26,812 nucleotides of DNA. Source: Acidobacteriota bacterium (GTDB lineage: Bacteria > Acidobacteriota > Terriglobia > Acidiferrales > UBA7541). Of the stretch, positions 9,037 through 17,096 are shown piece by piece (within the stretch, counting starts at the first letter, position 1; each line of letters opens with the position of its first letter). Location: contig JAGWRH010000403.1 in the NCBI GenBank assembly GCA_028876695.1, positions 1 through 26,812 on the forward strand, given 5' to 3'. The notes under the pieces are model-generated. The model saw only the letters and a program-made list of their open reading frames with translations, was not told where the DNA came from and ran no database searches. The position numbers were made by a program, and so were the translations under genes.

Positions 9037-12000
9037 CTACGCGCGAATCGCCGGATTCGGATTGCGCACGCGCGCCAGATAACTGGTGCGCGGACGCGTG
9101 TTCAAATCCGCCAGCAAAATATAATCGCGCTCTTGCGCCTTCCGCTTCGATACCCGGCTGTCCGGGTCATTGATATTGCCGAATACGATCGCGTTCGCCG
9201 GGCAAACCTGCTGGCACGCGGTCACGATTTCGCCATCGCGAACGGTGCGATCTTCGCGCGTGGCGCGAATCTTTGCCTCCTGAATTCGCTGCACGCAGTA
9301 CGTGCATTTCTCCATCACGCCGCGGCTGCGGACGGTAACGTCCGGGTTACGCACGCCATAGAGGCTCTTGGTCGAGTAGTCGGAATACAAATAAAAGTTG
9401 AACCGGCGCACCTTCCACGGACAATTGTTCGAACAATAGCGCGTCCCCACGCAGCGGTTGTACGTCATGTCGTTCAACCCTTCCGGGGAATGCGTCGTGG
9501 CGCCCACCGGGCAGACGTACTCGCAGGGCGCGTTCTCGCATTGCATGCACGGGAGCGGCTCGAAATACGCCTCGGGATTCTCCAAATCGCCCCGGAAATA
9601 GGTGTCGATGCGGATCCAGTGCATGATCCGGCCGCGAATCGTCTGGTCCTTGCCAACGACGGCAATGTTGTTCTCCGCCTGGCAGGCGATCACGCAGGCA
9701 TTGCATCCGACGCAGCGATTCAGGTCGATCGACATCGCCCAGGCGTAGCCGTCGTTCTTGAAATTGGGGTAAAGCGAAAGCTCCCTGTTCTCGGTCGTCT
9801 CCGGCTTCTTCGCGAATGTCGGATCCTTGCGGAACTCATCGAGCGTCGCGATTTGAACCAGTTGACGCTCCTCGACGGCCGCCACGCTTTCGTTTTCGGC
9901 GGGATGGCCTTCGAAATCGATCGTCGTCTGGTGTTGCACGCAGGCAAGCTCGTAATTCTTGCCCGTCTTGGTGATCTGCAGACCGCTCGCAAAATTTGGC
10001 GCCGCCGAAGTGCGCAGCAGGTACGCGTTAAACCCGGTGCCCGCCCCGACCGAGCCGGTCCGCAGGCGCCCGTACCCGAAATGGACCGTCACAGAATCGT
10101 CCGCGTGCCCGAATGTAACGTACACCGGCGCACTCACTCGCCGGCCATTCAGGTCCAGTTCAACGTAATCCTCGGATTTCAAACCCAGCTTCTGCGCGGT
10201 GTTGGGACTTACATACGCGGCGTTATCCCATGCAATCCTCGTCACCGGCTTCGGAAGCTCCTGCAGCCATGCGTTGTTGTTATACAGCCCGTCGCCGATC
10301 GTGGGATCGGGACGGAACACCACTTCGAGCGCACCTGCGCCTCCGGCGGCTGCGGGCGCCTGCTTCAGGAAGTCGCTCTGCACCGTCACCATTACGGGAG
10401 CGAACGCCGAGCCCGCCACATAGCCTTGGTAGAGCGTTATCTCCCAGAAGTCGTCGAATGCCTTGCCTTTTTCCGTGCGCTGGCTCTGCCAGTAATTGCG
10501 AACCAGATCATGACTGGATACGCCCGGCTGTCCGCCGAGAATCGCAACGATCTCGTGGTCCGCGTGGCTGTCGTACAGCGGCGCGATCAGAGGCTGCACC
10601 ACGCCCGCCGTGCCGTCGTGCGCGCGCGTGTCGCTCCAGCTCTCCAGGAAATGCGTGGCCGGAACTTCCCAGTGGCACCACTCGGAAGTCTCATTGAAAT
10701 ACAGCCCCGAATACGCGCGCAGCCTGGCCTTGAGCAGTGCGTTCAGGAAATCCAGGTCCGCGGGCGCGTCGTAAACCGGATTTCCGCCCAGGATCAGCAG
10801 GAAGTCAACCTTCCCCGCATTTAGGTCGTTGACCAAATCCTTGAGCGATTCGATCTGATCGACCGGCTCGGCTTCGATCGACTCGGTGTAGACGACCGTC
10901 TTCCCAACGTTTCCGAGCGCTGCGTTGATTGCGTGCGCGATCGCGTGGACCGCGGGCGGCTGATTTTCTCCCGCGATCACCAGTGAAGAACCGCGATGCG
11001 CCATCAAATCCTCGGCAACCGCCTTCAGCCAATCCGCGGGAACCTTGACGCCCGCCTCACTCCCGGCCCCAGCCGAAACACCGACGGCCGCAGCCAGTTG
11101 CCGTGTAAACGCCTCGATATCCGACGAACGCATTGGAAGGCGATGATCGGACATCGCTCCGGTGCTCGTCGCCATACTCTCGACCACATACAGCCGGTTC
11201 AGATTCGACGATGGACCCTTTGGCAGCGACCGTCGCTCCGCAAACTCCCGGGTATAGCGGACGTGCCCGGGCCCACCGAGAAGGAAATCCGCATCGAGTG
11301 AAACGACCACATCCGCTTGATCCAGATGATAAACCGCGCTCACCGGACGCCCGAAAGCCAGCTTCGCGCCCACGCGCGCGGAGTTATTGCCGCATGGCTC
11401 GTACTGATGCCATTTCGCTCCCGGAAACTGTGCCAATACTGACTTGAGTTGCGCCCCGAGCGTCGGCGAAGTGACGGTCGTCGTCAGAATTCTCATGCCT
11501 GCGCCGTTGCCGGTGAACCGCCCGCGCACATTGCCCATTGCCGCCACGAACTCGGCCCAGCTGCTCAGCTGGCCGTCGAACCGGATCGCCTGCGCCCGGT
11601 CCGGGTCGTACATGTTTAGGATTGAGGCTTGATGCTTCGCGTCTGTCGCGCCCAGGCTCCCGGGGTGATCCGGGTTCCCCTCGATCTTAGTCGGCCGCCC
11701 CATATGGCTTTCCACCAGCAAACCAACCGCGCCACCCGGCTCAGCGATCGACGTGGCGTAGAACATCGGCACGCCAGGGACAACTTCTTCCGGCGGCCGC
11801 ACGTAGGGAACAATCTTCTCTTGCGGCAGTTTCGTGCAGGCGCTCAGCCCGGCCAGAGCCGTCGACGCGGCCATCAGCTTCAGCACGTCGCGGCGGTTGA
11901 TGCCTTCCGAATCCTTGTTGCCGTTCGCCGGAAATTCGTTTTCCAGGAAATTCCGGTACAGCTTGGTATCCGACAACTCTTCGAGGCTCTGCCACAGGCG

Positions 12001-12090
12001 CTTCTTGCCCATCTTGGCCAGATTGGCGCGCGCCACGTCCAGATCCACTGAATCGTTCGGCAAAGTCTTCGGCTTGGAATCTTCACTCAT
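9037..12090 (-). CDS. actB: Alternative complex III subunit ActB, molybdopterin-oxidoreductase-like iron-sulfur protein with Tat signal
   Basis: Largest peripheral subunit of alternative complex III, which carries electrons from quinol to the haem subunits. The 1017-residue fusion joins a molybdopterin-oxidoreductase-like domain, which in this family binds no Mo cofactor, to a C-terminal four-cluster ferredoxin domain. Residues 65-85 hold a twin-arginine signal (RR66-67, NRRDVLKLM) ending in a lipobox-like LSAC, Cys85. Cluster cysteines are 793/796/799/803 (CVGCNACVIAC), 848/851/856/860, 880/886/890 and 929/932/959/963. The third set reads CVGTRYCSNNC, with Thr where a fourth Cys would be. 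This fits the single [3Fe-4S] cluster reported for ActB. It starts 10 bp after actA. Confidence 0.96.
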   Translation of the reverse strand: MSEDSKPKTLPNDSVDLDVARANLAKMGKKRLWQSLEELSDTKLYRNFLENEFPANGNKDSEGINRRDVLKLMAASTALAGLSACTKLPQEKIVPYVRPPEEVVPGVPMFYATSIAEPGGAVGLLVESHMGRPTKIEGNPDHPGSLGATDAKHQASILNMYDPDRAQAIRFDGQLSSWAEFVAAMGNVRGRFTGNGAGMRILTTTVTSPTLGAQLKSVLAQFPGAKWHQYEPCGNNSARVGAKLAFGRPVSAVYHLDQADVVVSLDADFLLGGPGHVRYTREFAERRSLPKGPSSNLNRLYVVESMATSTGAMSDHRLPMRSSDIEAFTRQLAAAVGVSAGAGSEAGVKVPADWLKAVAEDLMAHRGSSLVIAGENQPPAVHAIAHAINAALGNVGKTVVYTESIEAEPVDQIESLKDLVNDLNAGKVDFLLILGGNPVYDAPADLDFLNALLKARLRAYSGLYFNETSEWCHWEVPATHFLESWSDTRAHDGTAGVVQPLIAPLYDSHADHEIVAILGGQPGVSSHDLVRNYWQSQRTEKGKAFDDFWEITLYQGYVAGSAFAPVMVTVQSDFLKQAPAAAGGAGALEVVFRPDPTIGDGLYNNNAWLQELPKPVTRIAWDNAAYVSPNTAQKLGLKSEDYVELDLNGRRVSAPVYVTFGHADDSVTVHFGYGRLRTGSVGAGTGFNAYLLRTSAAPNFASGLQITKTGKNYELACVQHQTTIDFEGHPAENESVAAVEERQLVQIATLDEFRKDPTFAKKPETTENRELSLYPNFKNDGYAWAMSIDLNRCVGCNACVIACQAENNIAVVGKDQTIRGRIMHWIRIDTYFRGDLENPEAYFEPLPCMQCENAPCEYVCPVGATTHSPEGLNDMTYNRCVGTRYCSNNCPWKVRRFNFYLYSDYSTKSLYGVRNPDVTVRSRGVMEKCTYCVQRIQEAKIRATREDRTVRDGEIVTACQQVCPANAIVFGNINDPDSRVSKRKAQERDYILLADLNTRPRTSYLARVRNPNPAIRA

Positions 12091-12100
12091 TGGTTCGCTT

Positions 12101-12790
12101 TCATCGATGGCACGTCGAGCAATATTGATATGTCTGCAGCTGATACTTCTTCACCAGCACGCTCCCCAGCGTGGCCTGGTCCGTATATTTGACCCCTTCA
12201 AACGTCACCGGAGCGCCATACGTAGGCTGCGCATAAAACGGATTGAACACCTCCGATTCCGGCCGTACGAATTTCGCGGGATCGCGATGACACTCCAGGC
12301 ACCACGACATGTACAGCGTCCCCGTCTTGTATGTCATCGGCTCGGTAGCGATGGGTCCATGGCACGTCGTACAGCCGATCCCCTTGGCCACGTGAATGCT
12401 GTGGTTGAAATAAACGAATTCCGGCAGCTCGTTCAATTTGTTCCATTGCAGCGAAACGCCGGTCCGGTAGCTTTGGCGCACCGGCTCAAGCATGTCCGCG
12501 TTCGTCCAAATCTGCGAATGGCACGTCATGCATGTCTGAGTTGGCGGCACGCCGGCGTACCACGATTTTTCGACCGCAGTGTGGCAATAGCGGCAGTCGA
12601 TCCCCAGCTCTCCCGCATGGTGCCGGTGGCTGAACGGCACCGGCTGTTGCAACGTCACCCGCTCGTTCGTGTACCACGGCGACAGCGCAATCTCATACAA
12701 AATGACCGTCAGCGCGCCGAGCAGAATTACCGCGCCGGCGATGCTGAGCCGCGCGATCATGTTCGAGCTGCGATGAAATATTTGTGCCAT
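12101..12790 (-). CDS. actA: Alternative complex III subunit ActA, membrane-anchored pentahaem cytochrome c
   Basis: Pentahaem c-type cytochrome of alternative complex III, on the periplasmic side. The 229-residue product has one N-terminal anchor helix (LSIAGAVILLGALTVILYEI) and five CxxCH motifs: CRYCH 66-70, CMTCH 87-91, CTTCH 130-134, CLECH 154-158 and CSTCH 224-228. Extra His residues (FSHRHHAGELG, YFNHSIHVAKG) are candidates for distal ligands. The last haem motif sits at the extreme C-terminus, as is usual in the family. The ATG at 12790 gives a short basic N-terminus before the helix. It is separated by 94 bp from actC, the widest internal gap in the operon, so a second promoter is possible there although I see none that is convincing. 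Confidence 0.96.
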   Translation of the reverse strand: MAQIFHRSSNMIARLSIAGAVILLGALTVILYEIALSPWYTNERVTLQQPVPFSHRHHAGELGIDCRYCHTAVEKSWYAGVPPTQTCMTCHSQIWTNADMLEPVRQSYRTGVSLQWNKLNELPEFVYFNHSIHVAKGIGCTTCHGPIATEPMTYKTGTLYMSWCLECHRDPAKFVRPESEVFNPFYAQPTYGAPVTFEGVKYTDQATLGSVLVKKYQLQTYQYCSTCHR

Positions 12791-12884
12791 CGAGCGCCTT
12801 ACTGAACCCTGCGACCCTTAAACAGTCGCCTTCCTTTCCACACCCAAACTCTCCGCTCCCGCTACGCCGGGCGTACCGGCCGAA

Positions 12885-14321
12885 TCATGCCTCCGGCGGA
12901 ACGGGGTACAGACCCGCATGCGATCCGGTTTCGCTTGTCTCGTGGACGAGCGTGCGCATTTCCACGATCGAGATCATGGGCAGGAAACGGATGAACAAGT
13001 AGAACAGCAGGAAGAACATCCCGATCGTCCCTGCAAACGTAGCCCAGTCCCATCGCGTGGGAAAAAACATGTACCATTTCGAAGGCTCGTATTCGTGGTG
13101 CAAACTCACCACGATAATCACGAACCGCTCCAGCCACATGCCGATGTTCACGATCAGCGAAATCAGGAATACCGTCATCTGATGCCGGCGCACTTTTTGC
13201 CACCACAGCAATTGCGGAATCACCAGGTTGAACGTGATCAGCGTCCAGAACACCACCGCGTACTGCCCGGTCATCCGCTCCACAAATTGCGCCCGCTCGA
13301 ATGGATTCGCGCTGTAGAACGCCATGAACATTTCCATCACGTAGCTGTAGGCCACGATAATTCCCGTCGCCAGCATCACTTTCGCCATGATGTCTATATG
13401 GCGATCCGTCACCATGTTTTGCAGGTGGTAATACTTGCGCAACGGGATTGCCAGCGTCAGCACCATGGCGAATCCGGAATAAATAGCGCCCGCGACGAAA
13501 TAAGGAGGGAAGATCGTGCTGTGCCAACCGGGTACGATCGCAATGGTGAAATCGAAGCTCACCACCGTGTGCACGGATACCACCAGCGGCGTCGCCAAGC
13601 CCGCCAGCAGAATCGACGCGAACTCGTAGCGCGCCCAGTGCGTCGCCGAGCCGCGCCAGCCCATGGAAAAAATTCCGTAAATGATCTTTTTGATCTTGCC
13701 CGTCGCGCGGTCGCGCAGCGTGGCGAGGTCCGGAATCAAGCCGACAAACCAGAACAGCAGCGACACCGTAAAATACGTCGAAACGGCGAACACGTCCCAT
13801 ACCAGCGGGCTGCGGAACTGCGGCCAAAGCCACATCGGATTCGGATACGGCATCAAGTAATAGAACAGCCACGGCCGTCCCATGTGCAGCAGCGGGAACA
13901 TGCCCGCGCACATCACCGCGAAAATCGTCATGGCTTCCGCGAAACGATTGATGGATGTCCGCCACTTCTGATGCAGTAGCAGTAGAAACGCGGAAATCAG
14001 CGTGCCGGCGTGCCCGATTCCGATCCACCAGACGAAGTTGGTGATCGCAAATCCCCAGGCAACCGGAATGTTGATGCCCCAGATTCCGACGCCCTTGATC
14101 GCCAGCAGCGTGATCACCGTATTCAACAGCATCAGCAGGCAGAATGAGATGAACGCGCCAAAGATCCAGCCGGGCGTGGTGTTGCCGCGGCCCAGCACGA
14201 TCGAGCTGATCTTCTCGGTGACGCTGGAAAGCGTTTGCCCTGGCCCAAGGATTGGGTCAGGCCCGTCCACCCGATCGGGTCTTACCGCTGCGACTGATTT
14301 TTGAGAACCTTCAGATGCCAC
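12885..14321 (-). CDS. actC: Alternative complex III subunit ActC (NrfD/PsrC-like quinol-binding membrane protein)
   Basis: NrfD/PsrC-family membrane protein of alternative complex III, which forms the quinol-oxidation site. About ten helices are seen, with family blocks PILGPGQTLSSVTEKISSIV, NFVWWIGIGHAGTLISAFLL, FPLLHMGRPWLFYYLMPYPN, VWDVFAVSTYFTVSLLFWFV, WHSTIFPPYFVAGAIYSGFA and WLERFVIIVVSLHHEYEPSK. The open frame begins with a TTG at 14399, but that leader encodes a tRNA-T-arm-like stretch rather than protein. I therefore prefer the GTG at 14321 (VASEGSQKS); a second GTG lies 16 codons on (RVDGPDP), and neither has a strong Shine-Dalgarno. The gene stands first in the operon, whereas the usual order is actA-B-C. 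The last residues read LYPVPPEA. Confidence 0.93.
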   Translation of the reverse strand: MASEGSQKSVAAVRPDRVDGPDPILGPGQTLSSVTEKISSIVLGRGNTTPGWIFGAFISFCLLMLLNTVITLLAIKGVGIWGINIPVAWGFAITNFVWWIGIGHAGTLISAFLLLLHQKWRTSINRFAEAMTIFAVMCAGMFPLLHMGRPWLFYYLMPYPNPMWLWPQFRSPLVWDVFAVSTYFTVSLLFWFVGLIPDLATLRDRATGKIKKIIYGIFSMGWRGSATHWARYEFASILLAGLATPLVVSVHTVVSFDFTIAIVPGWHSTIFPPYFVAGAIYSGFAMVLTLAIPLRKYYHLQNMVTDRHIDIMAKVMLATGIIVAYSYVMEMFMAFYSANPFERAQFVERMTGQYAVVFWTLITFNLVIPQLLWWQKVRRHQMTVFLISLIVNIGMWLERFVIIVVSLHHEYEPSKWYMFFPTRWDWATFAGTIGMFFLLFYLFIRFLPMISIVEMRTLVHETSETGSHAGLYPVPPEA

Positions 14322-14361
14322 GTACTTTGCCCAGTCCTGTCTGGCGGCTGCGTGCCTTGCT

Positions 14362-14380
14362 CGAGGGGAATCGAACCCTG
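14362..14380 (-). other. tRNA 3'-end remnant (T-arm-like)
   Basis: On the minus strand the sequence reads CAGGGTTCGATTCCCCTCG, with TAA immediately before it. GGGTTCGATTCCC is the canonical T-stem/loop. Restoring one G on the 5' side would give a perfect AGGGG/CCCCT stem, and the preceding TAACA resembles the variable loop of tRNA-Glu-type molecules. No matching 5' acceptor strand, D-arm or anticodon arm is found upstream, and no CCA follows. It therefore looks like a decayed 3' piece, possibly an old integration site. Chance resemblance remains possible. Confidence 0.35.
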
Positions 14381-14537
14381 TTAGCTCGGCATCCCTCAAA
14401 TCCGCTCGCGCCTAGCGCGTCCCCATTCACGCCTTGCCCCAAATTCGCGAAAGCCTTCACTGCTTTCGCTCGCGAGGCACCCGTCTGTGACGTGGAGCAC
14501 AACGCTGGTGTGAGCGGCAGCACAAAATCGACGCGGT

Positions 14538-14566
14538 AGAATATGACATCGCGTGCTGCTACGCAA
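14538..14566 (-). promoter_or_regulatory. Candidate sigma-70-type promoter for the actC-coxD operon
   Basis: On the minus strand, TTGCGT (14566-14561) is followed after 17 bp by TATTCT (14543-14538). Transcription would start near 14531, giving a leader of about 210 nt to the preferred actC start. The AT-rich tract just upstream (14571-14595) could act as an UP element. Matches to consensus are partial, so this is only the best candidate in the gap. Confidence 0.3.
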
Positions 14567-14704
14567 GTTCAAATCGAAAAAAATATATATTTATTCCCCG
14601 TGTCTGCGAACGAGACTGCACCAAGGGTTTCACGCTATGTTGCTTTGAACATTCGCAGCATACGTCCTGCGCCCATTCCCGCTCCGCGTTGCTAGCATTG
14701 GACC

Positions 14705-16132
14705 ATGCGCTTCCGCATCGCCATGTCTTTCCTCCTGGCGCTCTGTGCCGCTTCGTGCGCATCCGCCGACGTGATCGTACTGAAAAACGGCAACCGCATC
14801 ATCGGCACGAACGTCACCAGTGAAAACGGCCGCGTCACCTACCTCACCTCGGCCGGCCAGCTTTCGATTCCGCAGGCGATCGTCGCCCGCATCGAGCACG
14901 ACGATTCCGGCGAACGATCGGGCGCGGATGTTGCGCCACCCGTCTCCACCCCGCAGATCGAGCCCGCCGCGGGATACGAAGAGATCGCGCACCAGACGAT
15001 TCACGATGGCGGCGTCGATTACGCCTATATCGCGCGGCTGGAATCCGACGCGCGCTCCGGCTCCGCCGCGGCCACCGTCAAAGTGGCTGCCGCGCACTAC
15101 GCCGCCGCACAGTTCTTTCTGTCCAAAGCCAAGACCGATACGGCGATCGAGCAATATCGGGAAGGACTCTCGTTTTCTCCGGATAATTTCGGTCTCCTCA
15201 TGAATCTCTCCGTCCTCTATCTGCGGCAGAGTCAGTTCACCCAGGCGCTCGATCCGCTACAGCACGCCCGCGAAGTGGCACCCGATTCGGCCGACGTCTA
15301 CAAGCTCATGGGCTGGGCCTACTACGGCGCCAATAAAACCGGCCAAGCCATCGACGCCTGGAAGCAGGCGGCGAAGCTTCGCCCCGATCCCGACGTAATC
15401 GAGGCGCTGCGCAAGGCCGAACGCGACCAGGCGCTCGAATCCAGTTACCGCGAAGGCGAAACCGCTCACTTCGATCTGAAATATTCCGGCAGCGCCGCGC
15501 CCGAACTCGCGCGCGGCATTCTCAACGCCCTCGAAAGCGATTACCAGGATTTGGAATCGCAGCTCGATTACACGCCGCCCGAGCCGATCGGCGTGGTTCT
15601 CTATACCGGCCAGGCGTTTCAGGACATCACTCGCGCGCCAGCGTGGGTCGGTGCGCTCAACGATGGACGAATTCGCATTCCCGTGCAGGGCCTAACCTCC
15701 GTTACTCCGGAGCTGGCCCGCGAACTGAAGCATGAACTTACGCATAGCTTCGTCGGACAAAAATCGCACTACCGTGCCCCCACCTGGCTGCAGGAAGGCA
15801 TCGCACAGTGGATGGAAGGCAGCCGCAGCACCTCGAACGCCGCATATCTGATCGATGCTGCGCAAAAAGGCCTGGTGCCGCAGCTTGGCTCGCTCGAAGG
15901 CTCATGGATCGGTTACTCCGGCGATTCCGCGTGGGTGGCGTACGCGTGGTCTCTCGCCGTCGTCGAGTCAATTATCGATCGCGGAGGCGTGAGCGATATC
16001 GGCCGGCTGATCGGAGCCATGGCCGGCGCTCCATCCGCGCAAGACGCCGTCCAGCAAACGTTGAACTCCGATTATGACCAGCTTCAGCAGCAGACCCTCG
16101 CCTATCTCCGCCGCTCATACGTCTCCGATTAA
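14705..16132 (+). CDS. Secreted TPR protein with peptidase-MA-like metallopeptidase domain
   Basis: Probably exported: the N-terminus MRFRIAMSFLLALCAASCAS followed by AD is a type I signal peptide, and lipidation is unlikely. Residues 24-60 (DVIVLKNGNRIIGTNVTSEN, then TYLTSAGQLSIPQAIVARIE) form a small beta-rich module of the kind seen in SH3-like or DUF-type secreted domains. Residues about 125-230 contain TPR-like helices (AIEQYREGLSFSPDNFGLLM, QALDPLQHAREVAPDSADVY, GQAIDAWKQAAKLRPD). The C-terminal third is a gluzincin-type domain with HELTH at 343-347 and a third-ligand Glu at 364 (WLQEGIAQWMEG), as in the peptidase MA family. The substrate is unknown. It is divergent from the respiratory operon with no visible functional tie. 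The only candidate start is ATG 14705. Confidence 0.85.
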   Translation: MRFRIAMSFLLALCAASCASADVIVLKNGNRIIGTNVTSENGRVTYLTSAGQLSIPQAIVARIEHDDSGERSGADVAPPVSTPQIEPAAGYEEIAHQTIHDGGVDYAYIARLESDARSGSAAATVKVAAAHYAAAQFFLSKAKTDTAIEQYREGLSFSPDNFGLLMNLSVLYLRQSQFTQALDPLQHAREVAPDSADVYKLMGWAYYGANKTGQAIDAWKQAAKLRPDPDVIEALRKAERDQALESSYREGETAHFDLKYSGSAAPELARGILNALESDYQDLESQLDYTPPEPIGVVLYTGQAFQDITRAPAWVGALNDGRIRIPVQGLTSVTPELARELKHELTHSFVGQKSHYRAPTWLQEGIAQWMEGSRSTSNAAYLIDAAQKGLVPQLGSLEGSWIGYSGDSAWVAYAWSLAVVESIIDRGGVSDIGRLIGAMAGAPSAQDAVQQTLNSDYDQLQQQTLAYLRRSYVSD

Positions 16133-16193
16133 GTCCGGCCTTCCGCACCCTGAACCGGCAGTGCCGTTCCGGCCGGCTGCTTTGAAACCCCGC

Positions 16194-16209
16194 GTTCAGA
16201 GAACTGAAC
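16194..16209. promoter_or_regulatory. Perfect inverted repeat upstream of the XRE regulator, candidate operator
   Basis: GTTCAG-AGAA-CTGAAC is an exact 6-bp dyad with a 4-bp spacer. It lies 34 bp upstream of a consensus TATAAT and 75 bp upstream of the regulator's ATG, a plausible site for autoregulation or an activator. The single half-site CTGAAC also occurs elsewhere by chance (for example 16150-16155), so the dyad rather than the half-site carries the weight. Confidence 0.4.
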
Positions 16210-16242
16210 AAAATGCCCCTAACCAAGAGGGCCGCCGCCCGG

Positions 16243-16248
16243 TATAAT
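16243..16248 (+). promoter_or_regulatory. Consensus -10 box (TATAAT) of the XRE-regulator promoter
   Basis: TATAAT is a perfect -10 hexamer in a GC-rich context. Transcription from about 16255 gives a leader of about 30 nt to the ATG at 16284. No good -35 is present at 17 bp (TAACCA), which suggests dependence on an activator bound upstream. No clear Shine-Dalgarno precedes the ATG. Confidence 0.5.
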
Positions 16249-16283
16249 CCCGCCCGAAATCACGGAATAAACTGGCTCTTTCC

Positions 16284-17096
16284 ATGGACTCGTCGCCCGG
16301 TACTTTTCTGAAAGAAGTGCGGTTGCGCCTGCAGTTGGGCGTCCGCGAAATTCAGCACATGAGCTCGAAAATCGCGGCGCGCGAGCACAATCGCCGCTTC
16401 TATATCTCGGCGGCAAGGCTGGCGCAGATCGAAAACGACAACGCCGTGCCGAGCCAGTTCAAAGCGTTCACTCTCTCCGCGATCTACGGAATTTCGTTCT
16501 TCGAAATTCTTAAACGCTATGGAGTCGATCCCGACCATGCGCATAGCTACCGCGCGCAGGTGAAATTGCCGGCCACGCGACCCGTTACGGCCGAACTGTT
16601 GAGCGCGGACACCAAGGTGCGCCTTCCCGTCCGGCTCGATCCATCGTTCAAGTGGGAACGCACGCAACTGATTAACCGAGCGGTCGCTCTCTGGGGCGAA
16701 ATTCCGGCGGCGTTTCTGATCGAGTGCAATCCCAGAAACCACATGTACGCCTACATCGGCCTGGAAGACGATACGATGAGCCCGCTGCTCCGGCCTGGAG
16801 CGCTCGTAATGGTCGATGAAGCGCGCCGCAAAGTGGCCGAGCGCGGATGGCTTACGGAATACGATCGCCCCATTTATCTTGTAGAGTTGAAAGACGGTTA
16901 CCTCTGCAGTTGGTGTTCGGTCTCGGGGTCCCAAATCACCGTGGTTCCCTACCCGACCTCAACCGCTCCGATCCGAATTTTCAGTTTAGCCACTGAAGCA
17001 GAGGTGATTGGTCAGGTAGTGGGAGTGGCAATGCGGCTGGTTCCGACAATACCGCCCAGTCGGGTACCCGGCGCAATACCTCCAGAGACGTCCTGA
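16284..17096 (+). CDS. XRE-type HTH transcriptional regulator with degenerate S24/LexA-like domain
   Basis: Residues 1-75 form a Cro/CI-type helix-turn-helix (FLKEVRLRLQLGVREIQHMS ... ISAARLAQIENDNAVPSQFK ... AIYGISFFEILKRYG). After a linker, residues about 150-250 resemble the S24 LexA/CI C-terminal fold: YIGLEDDTMSPLLRPGALVM, IYLVELKDGYLCSW and EVIGQVVGVAMRL. The catalytic Ser of the (G/D)SM motif is replaced by Thr164, and no Lys sits where the general-base Lys of LexA (VTVKRL) should be. Self-cleavage is therefore unlikely, and the domain is more likely used for dimerisation or ligand binding. The 270-residue length is longer than LexA. The last 116 bp overlap the convergent gene 16981-17466. 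Target genes are not known; the peptide and membrane genes just downstream are candidates. Confidence 0.82.
   Translation: MDSSPGTFLKEVRLRLQLGVREIQHMSSKIAAREHNRRFYISAARLAQIENDNAVPSQFKAFTLSAIYGISFFEILKRYGVDPDHAHSYRAQVKLPATRPVTAELLSADTKVRLPVRLDPSFKWERTQLINRAVALWGEIPAAFLIECNPRNHMYAYIGLEDDTMSPLLRPGALVMVDEARRKVAERGWLTEYDRPIYLVELKDGYLCSWCSVSGSQITVVPYPTSTAPIRIFSLATEAEVIGQVVGVAMRLVPTIPPSRVPGAIPPETS

Larger units (their letters stand above)
14322..14704. other. Divergent intergenic region between the respiratory operon and the peptidase-MA gene
   Basis: This 383-bp stretch holds no convincing gene; the minus-strand frame 14311-14523 is open but has no protein-like features. It contains a tRNA T-arm-like remnant (14362-14380), a candidate minus-strand promoter (14538-14566) and an AT-rich tract at 14571-14595 (runs of A, then alternating TA). 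That tract is the only strongly AT-rich sequence in the neighbourhood and may serve both divergent promoters. I found no good promoter for the + strand gene at 14705. Confidence 0.6.

Noticed and set aside
14350..14445. Complete tRNA gene on the minus strand
   Set aside because: Only the T-arm resembles a tRNA; no complementary acceptor stem, D-arm or anticodon arm could be formed.
16140..16185. Terminator after the peptidase-MA gene (repeated CCGG/GGCCGG elements)
   Set aside because: Short overlapping GC repeats can pair in several ways, but no single stable stem with a U-tract is evident.
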